Part shown: piece by piece, positions 32,555-41,265 of the stretch
Layout: the number at the start of each line of letters is the position of its first letter
Position numbering within the stretch: position 1 is the first letter of the stretch
Assembly: GCA_017504805.1 (NCBI GenBank)
Contig: JAFVQN010000093.1
Coordinates: 1-64,000, forward strand
Length of the DNA stretch: 64,000 nucleotides
From: Akkermansia sp.
GTDB taxonomy: Bacteria; Verrucomicrobiota; Verrucomicrobiia; Verrucomicrobiales; Akkermansiaceae
Direction of reading: 5' to 3'
Position numbers and translations under genes: made by a program
The notes under the pieces: generated by a model
The model's database searches: none
What the model saw: the letters and a program-made list of their open reading frames with translations, nothing else
Told to the model about the DNA's origin: nothing

Positions 32555-33439
32555 ATGGAGGTGCTGGTAGGAAAGAAGAAGCGAAGCCGGGCAGTGCGTT
32601 GCCTGTACTGGGCCTTTGTTTCGGTGGTCGGGGTGCTGGGTGTGCTGCTGCTGGCGGCGGTGGGGTTCTGGAATTGGGTGAATGAGTGGCAGAAAGTAGA
32701 GCCGCCGGCATTTCACCCGAGCTGGACGGAGAGCCAGCAGGCGGATTTGAGGGAACTCGACCAATTCTACACTTCCAATCCGATGTGCGCCGCGATACTC
32801 TACATGCTGCAATCCGACCGGCAGGAAGCGGTGGAGAAATGGAAGAAGAATCGTCTGACGGCCCCCTTTGCGGCGATGATAAACCGCAGAAACGTATTCA
32901 AGCCGCTGCGTGAAGCCCTGCATGAAACGATGGCTACCGGCAAGGGGGATATCTGCACGCCGGATGGCATGCCCGTGGCGGCTTATGCGCTCCGCCTCCA
33001 CAAACTCGACTTGCTCCGCGAGATGGTGAAGCGCGGGTGCCATCCCGGCAAAACGTACATTCCCTGGTATGCTCCGTGTTTTTCTGACGAGCCCATGAAG
33101 TCAAACCTGCTGGTGGATGCCCTTGTTTCCCACGACTTGCTGTTGGAACATTACTTGCAGGCGGAAGAACATATTGCCCTGCTGGAGTTTCTCTGCGAGC
33201 ATGGTGCCCAGGTGCCGCAGGTGCCGGATGCGCGATTGGCCCGCATCAATGCCTCTCTCTGCCTGATAGCGAAACAGAGCGACAAGGGCGCCGTCCTGGC
33301 CTGGCTGCTGCGCAAGGGCTTACCGATGTCTGATGCCGATAAACAGGATACTGTCGGTTTCCTCTTGCACAAGGACCGCGGTCGCGATATATGCGAAGCC
33401 CTGCAGGCAGAAGGTCTGCTGCCCCCGGTGGGGAAATAG
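32555..33439 (+). CDS. membrane-anchored protein with ankyrin-like repeats
   Basis: A 294-residue protein with a basic start, one transmembrane segment (about 17-39) and a helical body. Helical pairs such as AAYALRLHKLDLLREMVKRGC and ALLEFLCEHGAQVP look like degenerate ankyrin repeats, which would bind another protein. No enzyme motif is present. It lies 54 bases after the thioredoxin-like gene and may share its transcript, or use a weak TATAAG element near 32535. I do not recognise a named family. Confidence 0.6.
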   Translation: MEVLVGKKKRSRAVRCLYWAFVSVVGVLGVLLLAAVGFWNWVNEWQKVEPPAFHPSWTESQQADLRELDQFYTSNPMCAAILYMLQSDRQEAVEKWKKNRLTAPFAAMINRRNVFKPLREALHETMATGKGDICTPDGMPVAAYALRLHKLDLLREMVKRGCHPGKTYIPWYAPCFSDEPMKSNLLVDALVSHDLLLEHYLQAEEHIALLEFLCEHGAQVPQVPDARLARINASLCLIAKQSDKGAVLAWLLRKGLPMSDADKQDTVGFLLHKDRGRDICEALQAEGLLPPVGK

Positions 33440-33482
33440 GGTTTGAAAAAGAGTCCTCGATAAATTGACTTTGGCGTTGTCG

Positions 33483-33545
33483 GAGCACGGGACTTTAGTC
33501 CCGAAATCACGGTGCATATAACCGGGACTGAAGACCCGTGCTTCG
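33483..33545. repeat. pair of REP-like palindromes in inverted orientation
   Basis: GAGCACGGGACTTTAGTCCC at 33483-33502 and an inverted partner (ACCGGGACTGAAGACCCGTG at 33521-33540, then CTTCG) surround a 16-base spacer. Each unit is itself a palindrome, and together they make a larger cruciform, like the BIME arrangement of REP elements. A third unit is at 30856. The space from 33440 to 33666 holds nothing else that I recognise. Confidence 0.65.
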
Positions 33546-33666
33546 AAAAGTTTCCCGACAAAGAGCCCTTTAGGCTTGTATTTCAGGGCAAATTATGGCA
33601 GTATAGGTCAACGGCGCGCGTGGGTGCCGGTAAAGAGAGACGAAATCGCAACCCCTCAGAGGAGCC

Positions 33667-34656
33667 ATGATTCGCATATACACGCAGACGGAGAATGGGA
33701 TTTCCCGCACGGTGGGCCTGGAAGAGCAGGAGAACCGCCGCGGGGATGTGTTCTGGATTGATCTCCTGACGCCGAATGCAGATGAACTAAGGTATGCGGA
33801 ATCGCTCTGCAGCATTGAGATGCCCACGAAGGATGAGATGCGCGAAATTGAGGCTACCTCGCGTCTGTATTGCGAGGACGGCGGCCGTTTCATGACCACC
33901 ACGGTGCTTTCCCGCGTGGAAACGGATGAGCCCATCATCTCGGAAATCACCTTCATTCTGAAGAGCAAGCTGCTCATCACCATCCGCCACACGGATTCGT
34001 ACTCCTTCCGCATGTTCTCGCAGCAGCTGCTGCGCATGAGCCAGACGAACCGCGACCTGGTGTTCATCGGACTTCTGGAAACGCTGGTTGACCGTCAGGC
34101 CGACGTGCTGGAACGCTTCGGGGCCGACCTTGATATGCTTTCCAAAAAAGTATTCGGCACGCACCACACCCGCCGCAAGCAGAAGAAGGAAGACCCGGAT
34201 ACCGATGACCTGCGCGACGCTCTGGAAGAGCTGGGGCGGGTGGGTGACCTCATCACCCGCCAGCGCGATGCCCTGGTGAACCTCCTGCGTCTCATCACCT
34301 ACGCCGGTAACGAAGAAAGCTGCGTGAGCGATGATAACCTGTACATGCCGCTGCGCTCCGTCTCCCGAGACGTGAACTCCCTTTCCGAATATGCGGCCTT
34401 CCTTTCCAACAAGATTAACTTCATGCTCGATGCCGTGCTCGGGCTCATCAACATCGAGCAGAACGATATCTTCAAGGTGTTCACCATCATGAGCGTGGTC
34501 TTCCTGCCGCCTACACTGATTGCCAGCATCTTCGGCATGAACTTCAAGTTCATTCCCTTCCTGCAGACGGACTGGGGCGTGTGGGCATCGCTGGTGCTCA
34601 TGGTGCTTTCCGGTGCGTTGCCCCTCATCATCTTCAAAATCAAACGCTACATCTGA
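33667..34656 (+). CDS. corA: CorA-family divalent cation transporter
   Basis: CorA forms a pentameric inner-membrane channel for magnesium, and in some bacteria cobalt or nickel. The 329-residue protein has a large cytoplasmic alpha/beta and helical domain (1-260) and two C-terminal transmembrane helices. The signature GMN is in SIFGMNFKF at the end of the first helix. The second helix is near 303-321. The ATG is preceded by a good AGAGGAG site. argB follows after two bases, so the gene begins the corA-argB-nadK operon. Confidence 0.93.
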   Translation: MIRIYTQTENGISRTVGLEEQENRRGDVFWIDLLTPNADELRYAESLCSIEMPTKDEMREIEATSRLYCEDGGRFMTTTVLSRVETDEPIISEITFILKSKLLITIRHTDSYSFRMFSQQLLRMSQTNRDLVFIGLLETLVDRQADVLERFGADLDMLSKKVFGTHHTRRKQKKEDPDTDDLRDALEELGRVGDLITRQRDALVNLLRLITYAGNEESCVSDDNLYMPLRSVSRDVNSLSEYAAFLSNKINFMLDAVLGLINIEQNDIFKVFTIMSVVFLPPTLIASIFGMNFKFIPFLQTDWGVWASLVLMVLSGALPLIIFKIKRYI

Positions 34657-34658
34657 CC

Positions 34659-35567
34659 ATGATTCCCATTCGCAAGGTTGTTACCCCCGACCAGGAGATT
34701 TACAAGGCCGATATCCTTATCGAAGCCTTGCCGTACCTGCAGGCATACCGTGACCAGACCGTCCTCATCAAGTTCGGTGGTTCCGCCATGGATAATCCCG
34801 ACCTGGTGAAGTCGCTCATGCGCGATATCGTGGTGATGGAGACCATGGGTCTGAACCCGGTGGTGGTACATGGCGGCGGCAAGGCTATCTCCAAGGCCAT
34901 GGCTGATGCCGGGCTGGAAGCCCGTTTCGTGAACGGCTTGCGCGTAACCACGCCCGAGGCTATTGACATTGTGGAGCGCACGCTCAGCGGCACCATCAAC
35001 CCCGGTCTGGTGGAAATGATGCGCGCCCACGGTGGCAAGGCCGTGGGCATCCCCGGCACCAATGTGTTTGTGGGTGAGAAAATCATGGAGAAAGACGCCG
35101 AGGGCAACCCGGTGGATATCGGTATGGTGGGCAACGTCATCGGGTGCCAGCTCTCCCGCGTGAAAGAGGCGCTTTCCCTCCAGCTCACCCCGGTGATTTC
35201 TCCGCTGGCCCGTGAGCTGGGCACCAACCACTCCCTGAATGTGAATGCCGACTTGGCCGCCGCTGCGCTGGCCCGCGAACTGAAGCCGGTGAAGCTGGTG
35301 TACATTTCCGATGTTCCCGGCCTGATGAACGACCCGGGCAATCCGGGCACTATCATCCAGAGTATCAACCGCAAGGAGGCTTTCGAGCTCATCGAGAAGG
35401 GGGTTATCTCCGGTGGCATGATTCCCAAGGTGAAGAGTGCTGTGGATGCGCTGAACGCCGGTGTTCGCAAGGTACACTTCATTGATGGACGCCTGCGCCA
35501 CACGCTGCTTCTGGAAATCTTCACCCCCGAGGGTATCGGCACCGAGATTGTCCGAGAACAACGCTGA
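34659..35567 (+). CDS. argB: acetylglutamate kinase
   Basis: ArgB phosphorylates N-acetylglutamate, the second step of arginine biosynthesis, in the cytosol. The 302-residue chain shows the amino-acid kinase fold: IKFGGSAM near the N-terminus (phosphate binding), VVVHGGGKAISKAM (substrate loop), GLRVTTPEAI, and the ATP-site segment KLVYISDVPGLM. An N-terminal extension of about 25 residues (MIPIRKVVTPDQEIYKADIL) is typical of the hexameric, arginine-inhibited type, so feedback control by arginine is plausible. The ATG at 34659 follows the corA stop; an upstream in-frame ATG lies inside corA. Confidence 0.95.
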   Translation: MIPIRKVVTPDQEIYKADILIEALPYLQAYRDQTVLIKFGGSAMDNPDLVKSLMRDIVVMETMGLNPVVVHGGGKAISKAMADAGLEARFVNGLRVTTPEAIDIVERTLSGTINPGLVEMMRAHGGKAVGIPGTNVFVGEKIMEKDAEGNPVDIGMVGNVIGCQLSRVKEALSLQLTPVISPLARELGTNHSLNVNADLAAAALARELKPVKLVYISDVPGLMNDPGNPGTIIQSINRKEAFELIEKGVISGGMIPKVKSAVDALNAGVRKVHFIDGRLRHTLLLEIFTPEGIGTEIVREQR

Positions 35568-35579
35568 ATAATCACCACC

Positions 35580-36425
35580 GTGAAGACTCCCGCTTCCATC
35601 GGCATACTGGCTCCCACTCGCTCGGCTCCCTGTCTGCTGGCTCTGCAGCAGCTTATGGATGCATGCGCGGGCGCAGGCCTGAATGCCTATGAAATGGGCA
35701 AGAACACGGTAAATGACCCGGTGCTCGGCCACCCCGAGCTGATTCTCTGCCTGGGGGGCGATGGTACTATGCTTTCCGTTGCTCTTTCCGCCAGCAGCAC
35801 CGGCACCATCATCGGCGGTATCAACATGGGCCACCTCGGCTTCCTGAGCGCCTGCGGGCGTGATGAAATCGAACTGCTTGTGACGGCTCTGGCCGAGGGA
35901 ACCTATGAGGTGGACGAACGAGCGATGCTTGAAGTGCGGAAGTTTGATGCTGCCGGAGAGGAAGCAAACCGCCGCTTCTACGCGCTCAATGAACTTTCGC
36001 TCACGCGTGCCCAGACCGGCAAAATGATTGACGTGGACGTGGAACTGGACGGTCGCCTGTTGAATCGCTATCACGCAGATGGTATCCTGGTGGCTACCCC
36101 CACGGGCTCCACGGCCTATTCATTATCAGCTGGGGGGCCGCTCATGTGGCCGACCTCCGGTGTGACCTGCCTTACTCCGATTTGCCCGCACAGCCTGACC
36201 AGCCGCCCGATTGTTCTGCCGGATGCGATGGAAATCACCCTGCGTCCGCGTGAACGCCGCGGCCGCGCTGAAGAATCGCTTATTTTCTCGCTGGACGGCC
36301 GGAACACATACCCGATAGCACTTAATGAGACCTTGCGTGTCAGCAAAGCGCCGAACCCGCTGCGCCTTCTGAATCTGCCCGGCAGTGACTACGCCGCCCG
36401 TCTGCGCGCCAAATTGCGCTGGTAA
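35580..36425 (+). CDS. nadK: NAD kinase
   Basis: NAD kinase makes NADP from NAD and ATP. The 281-residue protein carries the family motif GGDGTML and the ATP-site segment ILVATPTGSTAYSLSAGGPL. The C-terminal all-beta domain includes FSLDGRNTYPI. It starts at a GTG 12 bases after argB. NADPH is used two steps later in arginine synthesis (ArgC), which might give the argB-nadK pairing some meaning, but chance is equally likely. Confidence 0.95.
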   Translation: MKTPASIGILAPTRSAPCLLALQQLMDACAGAGLNAYEMGKNTVNDPVLGHPELILCLGGDGTMLSVALSASSTGTIIGGINMGHLGFLSACGRDEIELLVTALAEGTYEVDERAMLEVRKFDAAGEEANRRFYALNELSLTRAQTGKMIDVDVELDGRLLNRYHADGILVATPTGSTAYSLSAGGPLMWPTSGVTCLTPICPHSLTSRPIVLPDAMEITLRPRERRGRAEESLIFSLDGRNTYPIALNETLRVSKAPNPLRLLNLPGSDYAARLRAKLRW

Positions 36426-36662
36426 AAAACCAGCACCCGAGTCCCGAAGTTTGAGTGCAGAGCCGGTAAATGGCTTTGGCGGGATGTTTGCGAGCGTCTG
36501 TTATTTCCCTGGTGGTCGTCAGTACATGGCGCATGCGTTCCTGCCACCCCGCCGAGTGTCAGGCTCTGAGTGACTCGTGTGAAAAATCAGCTTCTTCCTG
36601 CGCTTTTTTCTCGCCACGTGTGCAGGTGTGGTGTAGAATGTGTACTGGTCGAATCAACCAGT

Positions 36663-39600
36663 ATGAAAACGTTTCCCTGTATCGTATTATCGGGTACGCT
36701 CTGCTTCATGGCTCAGGCTGCTCAATCGGACTTTTCTCATTTGACGCACCACTGGAACTTTGATGAAGGTCGCGATTGGCACAATATGTCGTTCCCGTAC
36801 ACGCATGCGCCGACTGTCGCTATTGACAGCGTGAGCGGCATGCCGATGACGATAGAGCATCCTGAGTCCTCATGGGCCTCTGGGCGTCAGTTTTCCGGTC
36901 TGCGTCTTTCCCCCGGCGGCATGCTGGTCGATAAACCGCTGTCTGAACTCTGTGATTCATGCACTCTTTCCTACTGGCTGCGCGTGCCGAAGGCAGATGC
37001 CGGCAATGTCTCCATCATAGGGGACCAAAATGGTATGATATGGGGTAATATCCGGAAAGATGGTCGCGTGGCTCTGGTGCTCAGGGGAAAGGAACTCTTG
37101 CATTCTGCGAAGGACGTGGCCGATGACAGCTGGCACCATATAGCATTCACGCGTGATGCGAGCAGCGGTCAGCTTGCCCTGTACATAGACGGGAAGCGAG
37201 AATCTCAGATTGTGGGACCCAGGGGTAAGATATTCGGCCATTACCGCAATATCGGTTTGCTTCCGAAGTCGCATCAGGCCAGCACGGTGTTTGACCAGTT
37301 GCATGTATTCTCGAGACCGGTGAATGAAGCCACCATTGCCGCACTCTTCGAAAATCATGCTCCCAAGCTTTACGACCAGGAACATCTGGTTGATTCGAGG
37401 AAACCAACCCGGACAGGTAGCATGGTGCATCTTTATGCTTATGATATGGAGAGCGACCCGATGAGGGTGGTGAGCTATGGCCAGCCAGCCAAGGGCAAGG
37501 CTGTTTCTCATGGGGATGGCACTTTCTCATACACGCCCGGTCCTTTCTTTGATGGCTATGATGCATTCCCGGTGACGGTGACGGATGGACGCGGCGGCTA
37601 TAGTACGGCTACACTCTCTGTGTACGATGACCGTACGATGCCCCGACCCGCAGCGGAGGACTATACATACGCGGGCGAGTTACCAGCAGTTCCTGCCGGA
37701 GTGGGACGCCAGCAGCCATTCCGAGCGCCCATGGCAGTGCATTGGCAGGGGCGCACCTCTTTGCTGGTGCATGCCAATGACAGGCTCTGGTTCTACCGAA
37801 ACGAATCCCGGCCTGGTCATTTGCAGTTTGCTGCACCGGTGGAGGTGAAACAACACGATGGCAATACCCTGGAGCTGGATGGTGCTGCCATATACGGCAA
37901 ACACATATTGTTGCGCTGGCACAATGGAAAGGTTCTGACCGGCTCTGTCGAAGGTGGCAGTGTCCCTTCCATCCGCATCGGGAATCCGGTAAAGGATTTC
38001 AGCCTGCCGAACCGCTATTTTGTCTATCTCGATTACAATCAGGATGGCAGACCCGACCTCATTTCTGGAGATCGCGGCGGTCTGCTGGTTTATCTGAACA
38101 AGGGAACATCCCATGCACCTGCATTCGACGAACCTCAGACAGTCTGGAGTGGCGTCTACAATGCCGCTCCCGGTCTGGGGGATGTCAACAGCGACGGCAA
38201 GCTGGATCTGCTGCACGGTATCAACTGGGGCACTATGAGCTACTGGCTTACGAATCCCGCCGGTGAAACCATTATCAGCGGCAGCGAACACAAGTCTCTG
38301 CGCCTGCATGAAGCACCCGCAGATAATTACATGCGCCGCCTCGATGGATCCCACCTGGTGATAGCGGATTTCGATTCAGATGGCACACCCGACCTCATCA
38401 TGGGCGGCAATCAGGGGGGCTCCCTGGGTATGGCCGCCGGTGTTTCGGAGGATTCAGCCCGCAATAATCTCTCTCTCATCGAAAAAGAAATTTACAGAGG
38501 CCATGAGAAAGAGGTGGGCAAGGTGCTGGAAGCCAACAACCAGGCAGGCTTGAAACGCTACCGCTCGTTGATGCTCGGTTGGATTAAGTGGGCTGTCAGC
38601 CGTCGCACTCCTGCCGACCGCAAAGAAGCGTATGAGATGCTGAAGGCACATGTGAACCGCTTTCCTTTCCTGCAGCGTCAGCATCTGCGTGATGCCTGGG
38701 TGAAGAAAAAGGACGGCAAGGTGCTTTCTTACGGCCCGATGCACCATGTGCCAGGTATCTTTGCCATGAACTGGGTGGTACTCGACCAGCTCATGCCTGA
38801 TTCTGCGGCGCAGCGCGAAGACGTGGCAGATGCTCTCGGCTTGACCGGACTTGACCGGGAATTGTACCTGTCCAACGGTATCCCGCTGGCTGATAATAAC
38901 AAGTGTACACCCGGGCAGCTCCGCTCCATCGGTGATCTCACCCGCATGCATCCCCGTATTCTGTTCCCTGATGACCACATTTCAGTGGATCGCAATTTCG
39001 GTGATGAACGTGATGCTATGTGCTATATCTTCCAATCCAACAAGAATACATTTGGTTTTGATGTGGGCAACACCATTCACGAAATGGATGGCGACATGGT
39101 GCGCGCTGCGGAAACCTGTCTGGGTGGGCGAGGCTCGGTGGGTGGAGACTATTTCACCTTTGTGCTCGCTCATGAAGTCTGCCATTCGCTCGATGCTTAT
39201 GTGCGCAGCCGGAGCAACCAGGATCTGAACCGCCGCTGGGGTGATATGATTGTATACGCTGCCACCAACGCCGGAACCAATGATATCATCGGGGTGAACG
39301 AAAAAGGCTGGTGGGATTTCAAGCTCACGCAGAAGAAGTTCCAGGAGCGAGGCCTCTGGGATGGTAAGACAAAATGGGATGACACCTGGAAGGCCTACTG
39401 GAAGAATTGCTCCTATCGCGGCAAGACGTTCATGCGCGGTGATATCGATTGGTTTCTCGGTGCAACTCAGGAAACTCTGGCTACTCAGGCCAACCACCAC
39501 TGGGCTCGTTCTGAGTCGCGTCTCATCGGTGCCATTCTGCGCTACAAGCTTGGCTACAAGGCTAATATCAATGAAGTAGTGCATTACCTCGATATCCTCT

Positions 39601-39845
39601 CTGCCGGTTTGAACAAGCTGCACATGTACCATCCGGTCGGCCTGACCCGCCCGAATCGAGTGGATTTCCGCTCTGAAGCCGCCTGGCTGGTTCGTAATGA
39701 TAAGGGCTACATCACTGATGTAATCATCGGCCCGCGTCGCTACAGCTTCCAGGTGGATGACATGGGCCGCACGGTGGATATTCTGTCGCATCCCTTTGAA
39801 AAGGAAATCAGCGAAGTTGCCCGCACCATTCAGGAACGAAAGTAA
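36663..39845 (+). CDS. secreted multidomain protein with HExxH metalloprotease-like domain
   Basis: A 1060-residue exported protein. After a signal peptide (1-19, ending MAQA) come a LamG/concanavalin-like domain (about 25-235), a cadherin/Ig-like domain (about 255-320, SFTYTPGPFFDGYDAFPVTV type), and FG-GAP/VCBS-like repeats with calcium-binding patterns such as DYNQDGRPDL and DFDSDGTPDL (about 450-590). The C-terminal third holds LAHEVCHSLD (HExxH at 837-841) and a possible third ligand, Glu937, in QETLATQ. This looks like an uncharacterised zinc protease that binds glycans or matrix. A 7-base inverted repeat overlaps its start codon. Confidence 0.72.
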   Translation: MKTFPCIVLSGTLCFMAQAAQSDFSHLTHHWNFDEGRDWHNMSFPYTHAPTVAIDSVSGMPMTIEHPESSWASGRQFSGLRLSPGGMLVDKPLSELCDSCTLSYWLRVPKADAGNVSIIGDQNGMIWGNIRKDGRVALVLRGKELLHSAKDVADDSWHHIAFTRDASSGQLALYIDGKRESQIVGPRGKIFGHYRNIGLLPKSHQASTVFDQLHVFSRPVNEATIAALFENHAPKLYDQEHLVDSRKPTRTGSMVHLYAYDMESDPMRVVSYGQPAKGKAVSHGDGTFSYTPGPFFDGYDAFPVTVTDGRGGYSTATLSVYDDRTMPRPAAEDYTYAGELPAVPAGVGRQQPFRAPMAVHWQGRTSLLVHANDRLWFYRNESRPGHLQFAAPVEVKQHDGNTLELDGAAIYGKHILLRWHNGKVLTGSVEGGSVPSIRIGNPVKDFSLPNRYFVYLDYNQDGRPDLISGDRGGLLVYLNKGTSHAPAFDEPQTVWSGVYNAAPGLGDVNSDGKLDLLHGINWGTMSYWLTNPAGETIISGSEHKSLRLHEAPADNYMRRLDGSHLVIADFDSDGTPDLIMGGNQGGSLGMAAGVSEDSARNNLSLIEKEIYRGHEKEVGKVLEANNQAGLKRYRSLMLGWIKWAVSRRTPADRKEAYEMLKAHVNRFPFLQRQHLRDAWVKKKDGKVLSYGPMHHVPGIFAMNWVVLDQLMPDSAAQREDVADALGLTGLDRELYLSNGIPLADNNKCTPGQLRSIGDLTRMHPRILFPDDHISVDRNFGDERDAMCYIFQSNKNTFGFDVGNTIHEMDGDMVRAAETCLGGRGSVGGDYFTFVLAHEVCHSLDAYVRSRSNQDLNRRWGDMIVYAATNAGTNDIIGVNEKGWWDFKLTQKKFQERGLWDGKTKWDDTWKAYWKNCSYRGKTFMRGDIDWFLGATQETLATQANHHWARSESRLIGAILRYKLGYKANINEVVHYLDILSAGLNKLHMYHPVGLTRPNRVDFRSEAAWLVRNDKGYITDVIIGPRRYSFQVDDMGRTVDILSHPFEKEISEVARTIQERK

Positions 39846-39904
39846 AAGAATACCGCAAGTTTTCTGCAACGGCGACTTCCGGCAAGCGTTCAGTTTGTCG
39901 GGAG

Positions 39905-40270
39905 TCAGTGTTTGCGGCGAGGCAGGAGCAGCATGATGAGCTGCAGAATCCAGCCATAAGGCGGGATGAAGAGCATGAGGGCCAGTATCAGCAACTTCGG
40001 ACAGGTGGCAAAGCCAATGTCGTTCAGGCGTCGCCAGATGGCGCCCAGATAGAAGGAAATGAGCAGCAGGTGTACCAGTGCAGATCCTGCGATACTCCCG
40101 GCTATGCCGGCATTCCCCACATCTGTGCCGAGAATCAGGTAGCTTATGCCGCCTCCGGCAATGGGGAACCAGACTTTCGGCAGCAGGTAGACCCAGAGCC
40201 AGTAGATGAGGAAATCGTGGCGGCTGAGGCTGCCGTGGAAATTGTATATTCTGGCAAGGGGATTTTTCAT
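39905..40270 (-). CDS. DUF805 membrane protein
   Basis: A 121-residue inner-membrane protein of the DUF805 family, function unknown. The family pattern is seen in the start FHGSLSRHDFLIYWLW, then two to three more hydrophobic spans, the conserved AIWRRLNDIGF segment and a basic tail (LLLPRRKH). It begins directly at the queA stop codon, so the three genes gltX, queA and this one form an operon. Confidence 0.85.
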   Translation of the reverse strand: MKNPLARIYNFHGSLSRHDFLIYWLWVYLLPKVWFPIAGGGISYLILGTDVGNAGIAGSIAGSALVHLLLISFYLGAIWRRLNDIGFATCPKLLILALMLFIPPYGWILQLIMLLLPRRKH

Positions 40271-41248
40271 TTATACGATGAGCATGCAGTCGCCATAGGA
40301 GAAGAAGCGGTAGCGCTGCTCCACAGCCTGGCGGTAGGCTTCCATGATGAGCTCTTTGCCGGCAAAGGCGCACACCAGCATGATGAGGGTGCTCTGCGGC
40401 AGGTGGAAGTTGGTGAGCAAGGCTCCGGTGGTCTTGAACTCGTAGCCGGGGTAGATGAAGATATCCGTATCGCCACTGGTGGCGGGCAGGGGGCTGCCGT
40501 GGCGCGTGGCCAGGGTTTCCAGCACGCGCACACTGGTGGTCCCCACGGCTACCACACGCCTGGCCTTGGCGATGGCATCTGCCGTTTCCTGCGGCATCAC
40601 GAAGCTCTCGCGGTGCATGTGGTGGTCGGCCACGTTCTCCACCTTCACCGGGCGGAAGGTACCCACGCCCACGTGCAGGGTCACGAAGCTGTGCGGCAGC
40701 TTAGCGAGAATCTCCGGGGTGAAATGAAGCCCTGCCGTGGGGGCGGCAATAGCTCCCTCATGCTCGGCGTAGACGGTCTGGTAGCGTTCTTTGTCCGCGG
40801 GCTCGCTTTCGCGGTTCATGTAGTGCGGCAGCGCCAGGCGGCCGTATACCTCGGGGTCCACGAACATATCCCAGCGGATGTAGCGGTAGCCCTCGTCATC
40901 GATGCTTTCGACGGTGCCTGTGGCATCGCCCACCTGCACGGTGCGGCCCACTTTCATCTTCTTGCCGGGACGCACCAGGCATTTCCAGACCAGCTCCTGG
41001 GCCAGCCCGGCGCGCACGAGTTCGATACCACCATCGTTGCTGAAGTAGCGGGCGGGTACCACCTTGGTGTTGTTGAGCACGAAGTGGTCACCGGGCTGCA
41101 CGTATTCCAGAATGTCGTGGAAATGGCGGTGCTCGATGAGCCCGGTATCGCGGTGCACGACCAGCATGCGGCTCGCGGCGCGATCCGGCAGCGGGCGGTC
41201 GGCAATCAGCTCTTCAGGCAGGTGGTAATCGAAATCGATGGTACGCAT
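40271..41248 (-). CDS. queA: S-adenosylmethionine:tRNA ribosyltransferase-isomerase
   Basis: QueA moves the ribosyl part of S-adenosylmethionine to 7-aminomethyl-7-deazaguanine in tRNA, giving epoxyqueuosine. The 325-residue product has the usual start (FDYHLPEELIA), LNNTKVVPAR, APTAGLHFT, LHVGVGTFRPV and TNFHLPQSTLIMLVCAF. It is slightly shorter than the E. coli enzyme (about 356). It lies 17 bases after gltX; Glu-tRNA synthetase also has paralogues that modify queuosine, though this gltX is a normal full-length synthetase. Confidence 0.95.
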   Translation of the reverse strand: MRTIDFDYHLPEELIADRPLPDRAASRMLVVHRDTGLIEHRHFHDILEYVQPGDHFVLNNTKVVPARYFSNDGGIELVRAGLAQELVWKCLVRPGKKMKVGRTVQVGDATGTVESIDDEGYRYIRWDMFVDPEVYGRLALPHYMNRESEPADKERYQTVYAEHEGAIAAPTAGLHFTPEILAKLPHSFVTLHVGVGTFRPVKVENVADHHMHRESFVMPQETADAIAKARRVVAVGTTSVRVLETLATRHGSPLPATSGDTDIFIYPGYEFKTTGALLTNFHLPQSTLIMLVCAFAGKELIMEAYRQAVEQRYRFFSYGDCMLIV

Positions 41249-41265
41249 GGGCGGCCTGGCAGGAA

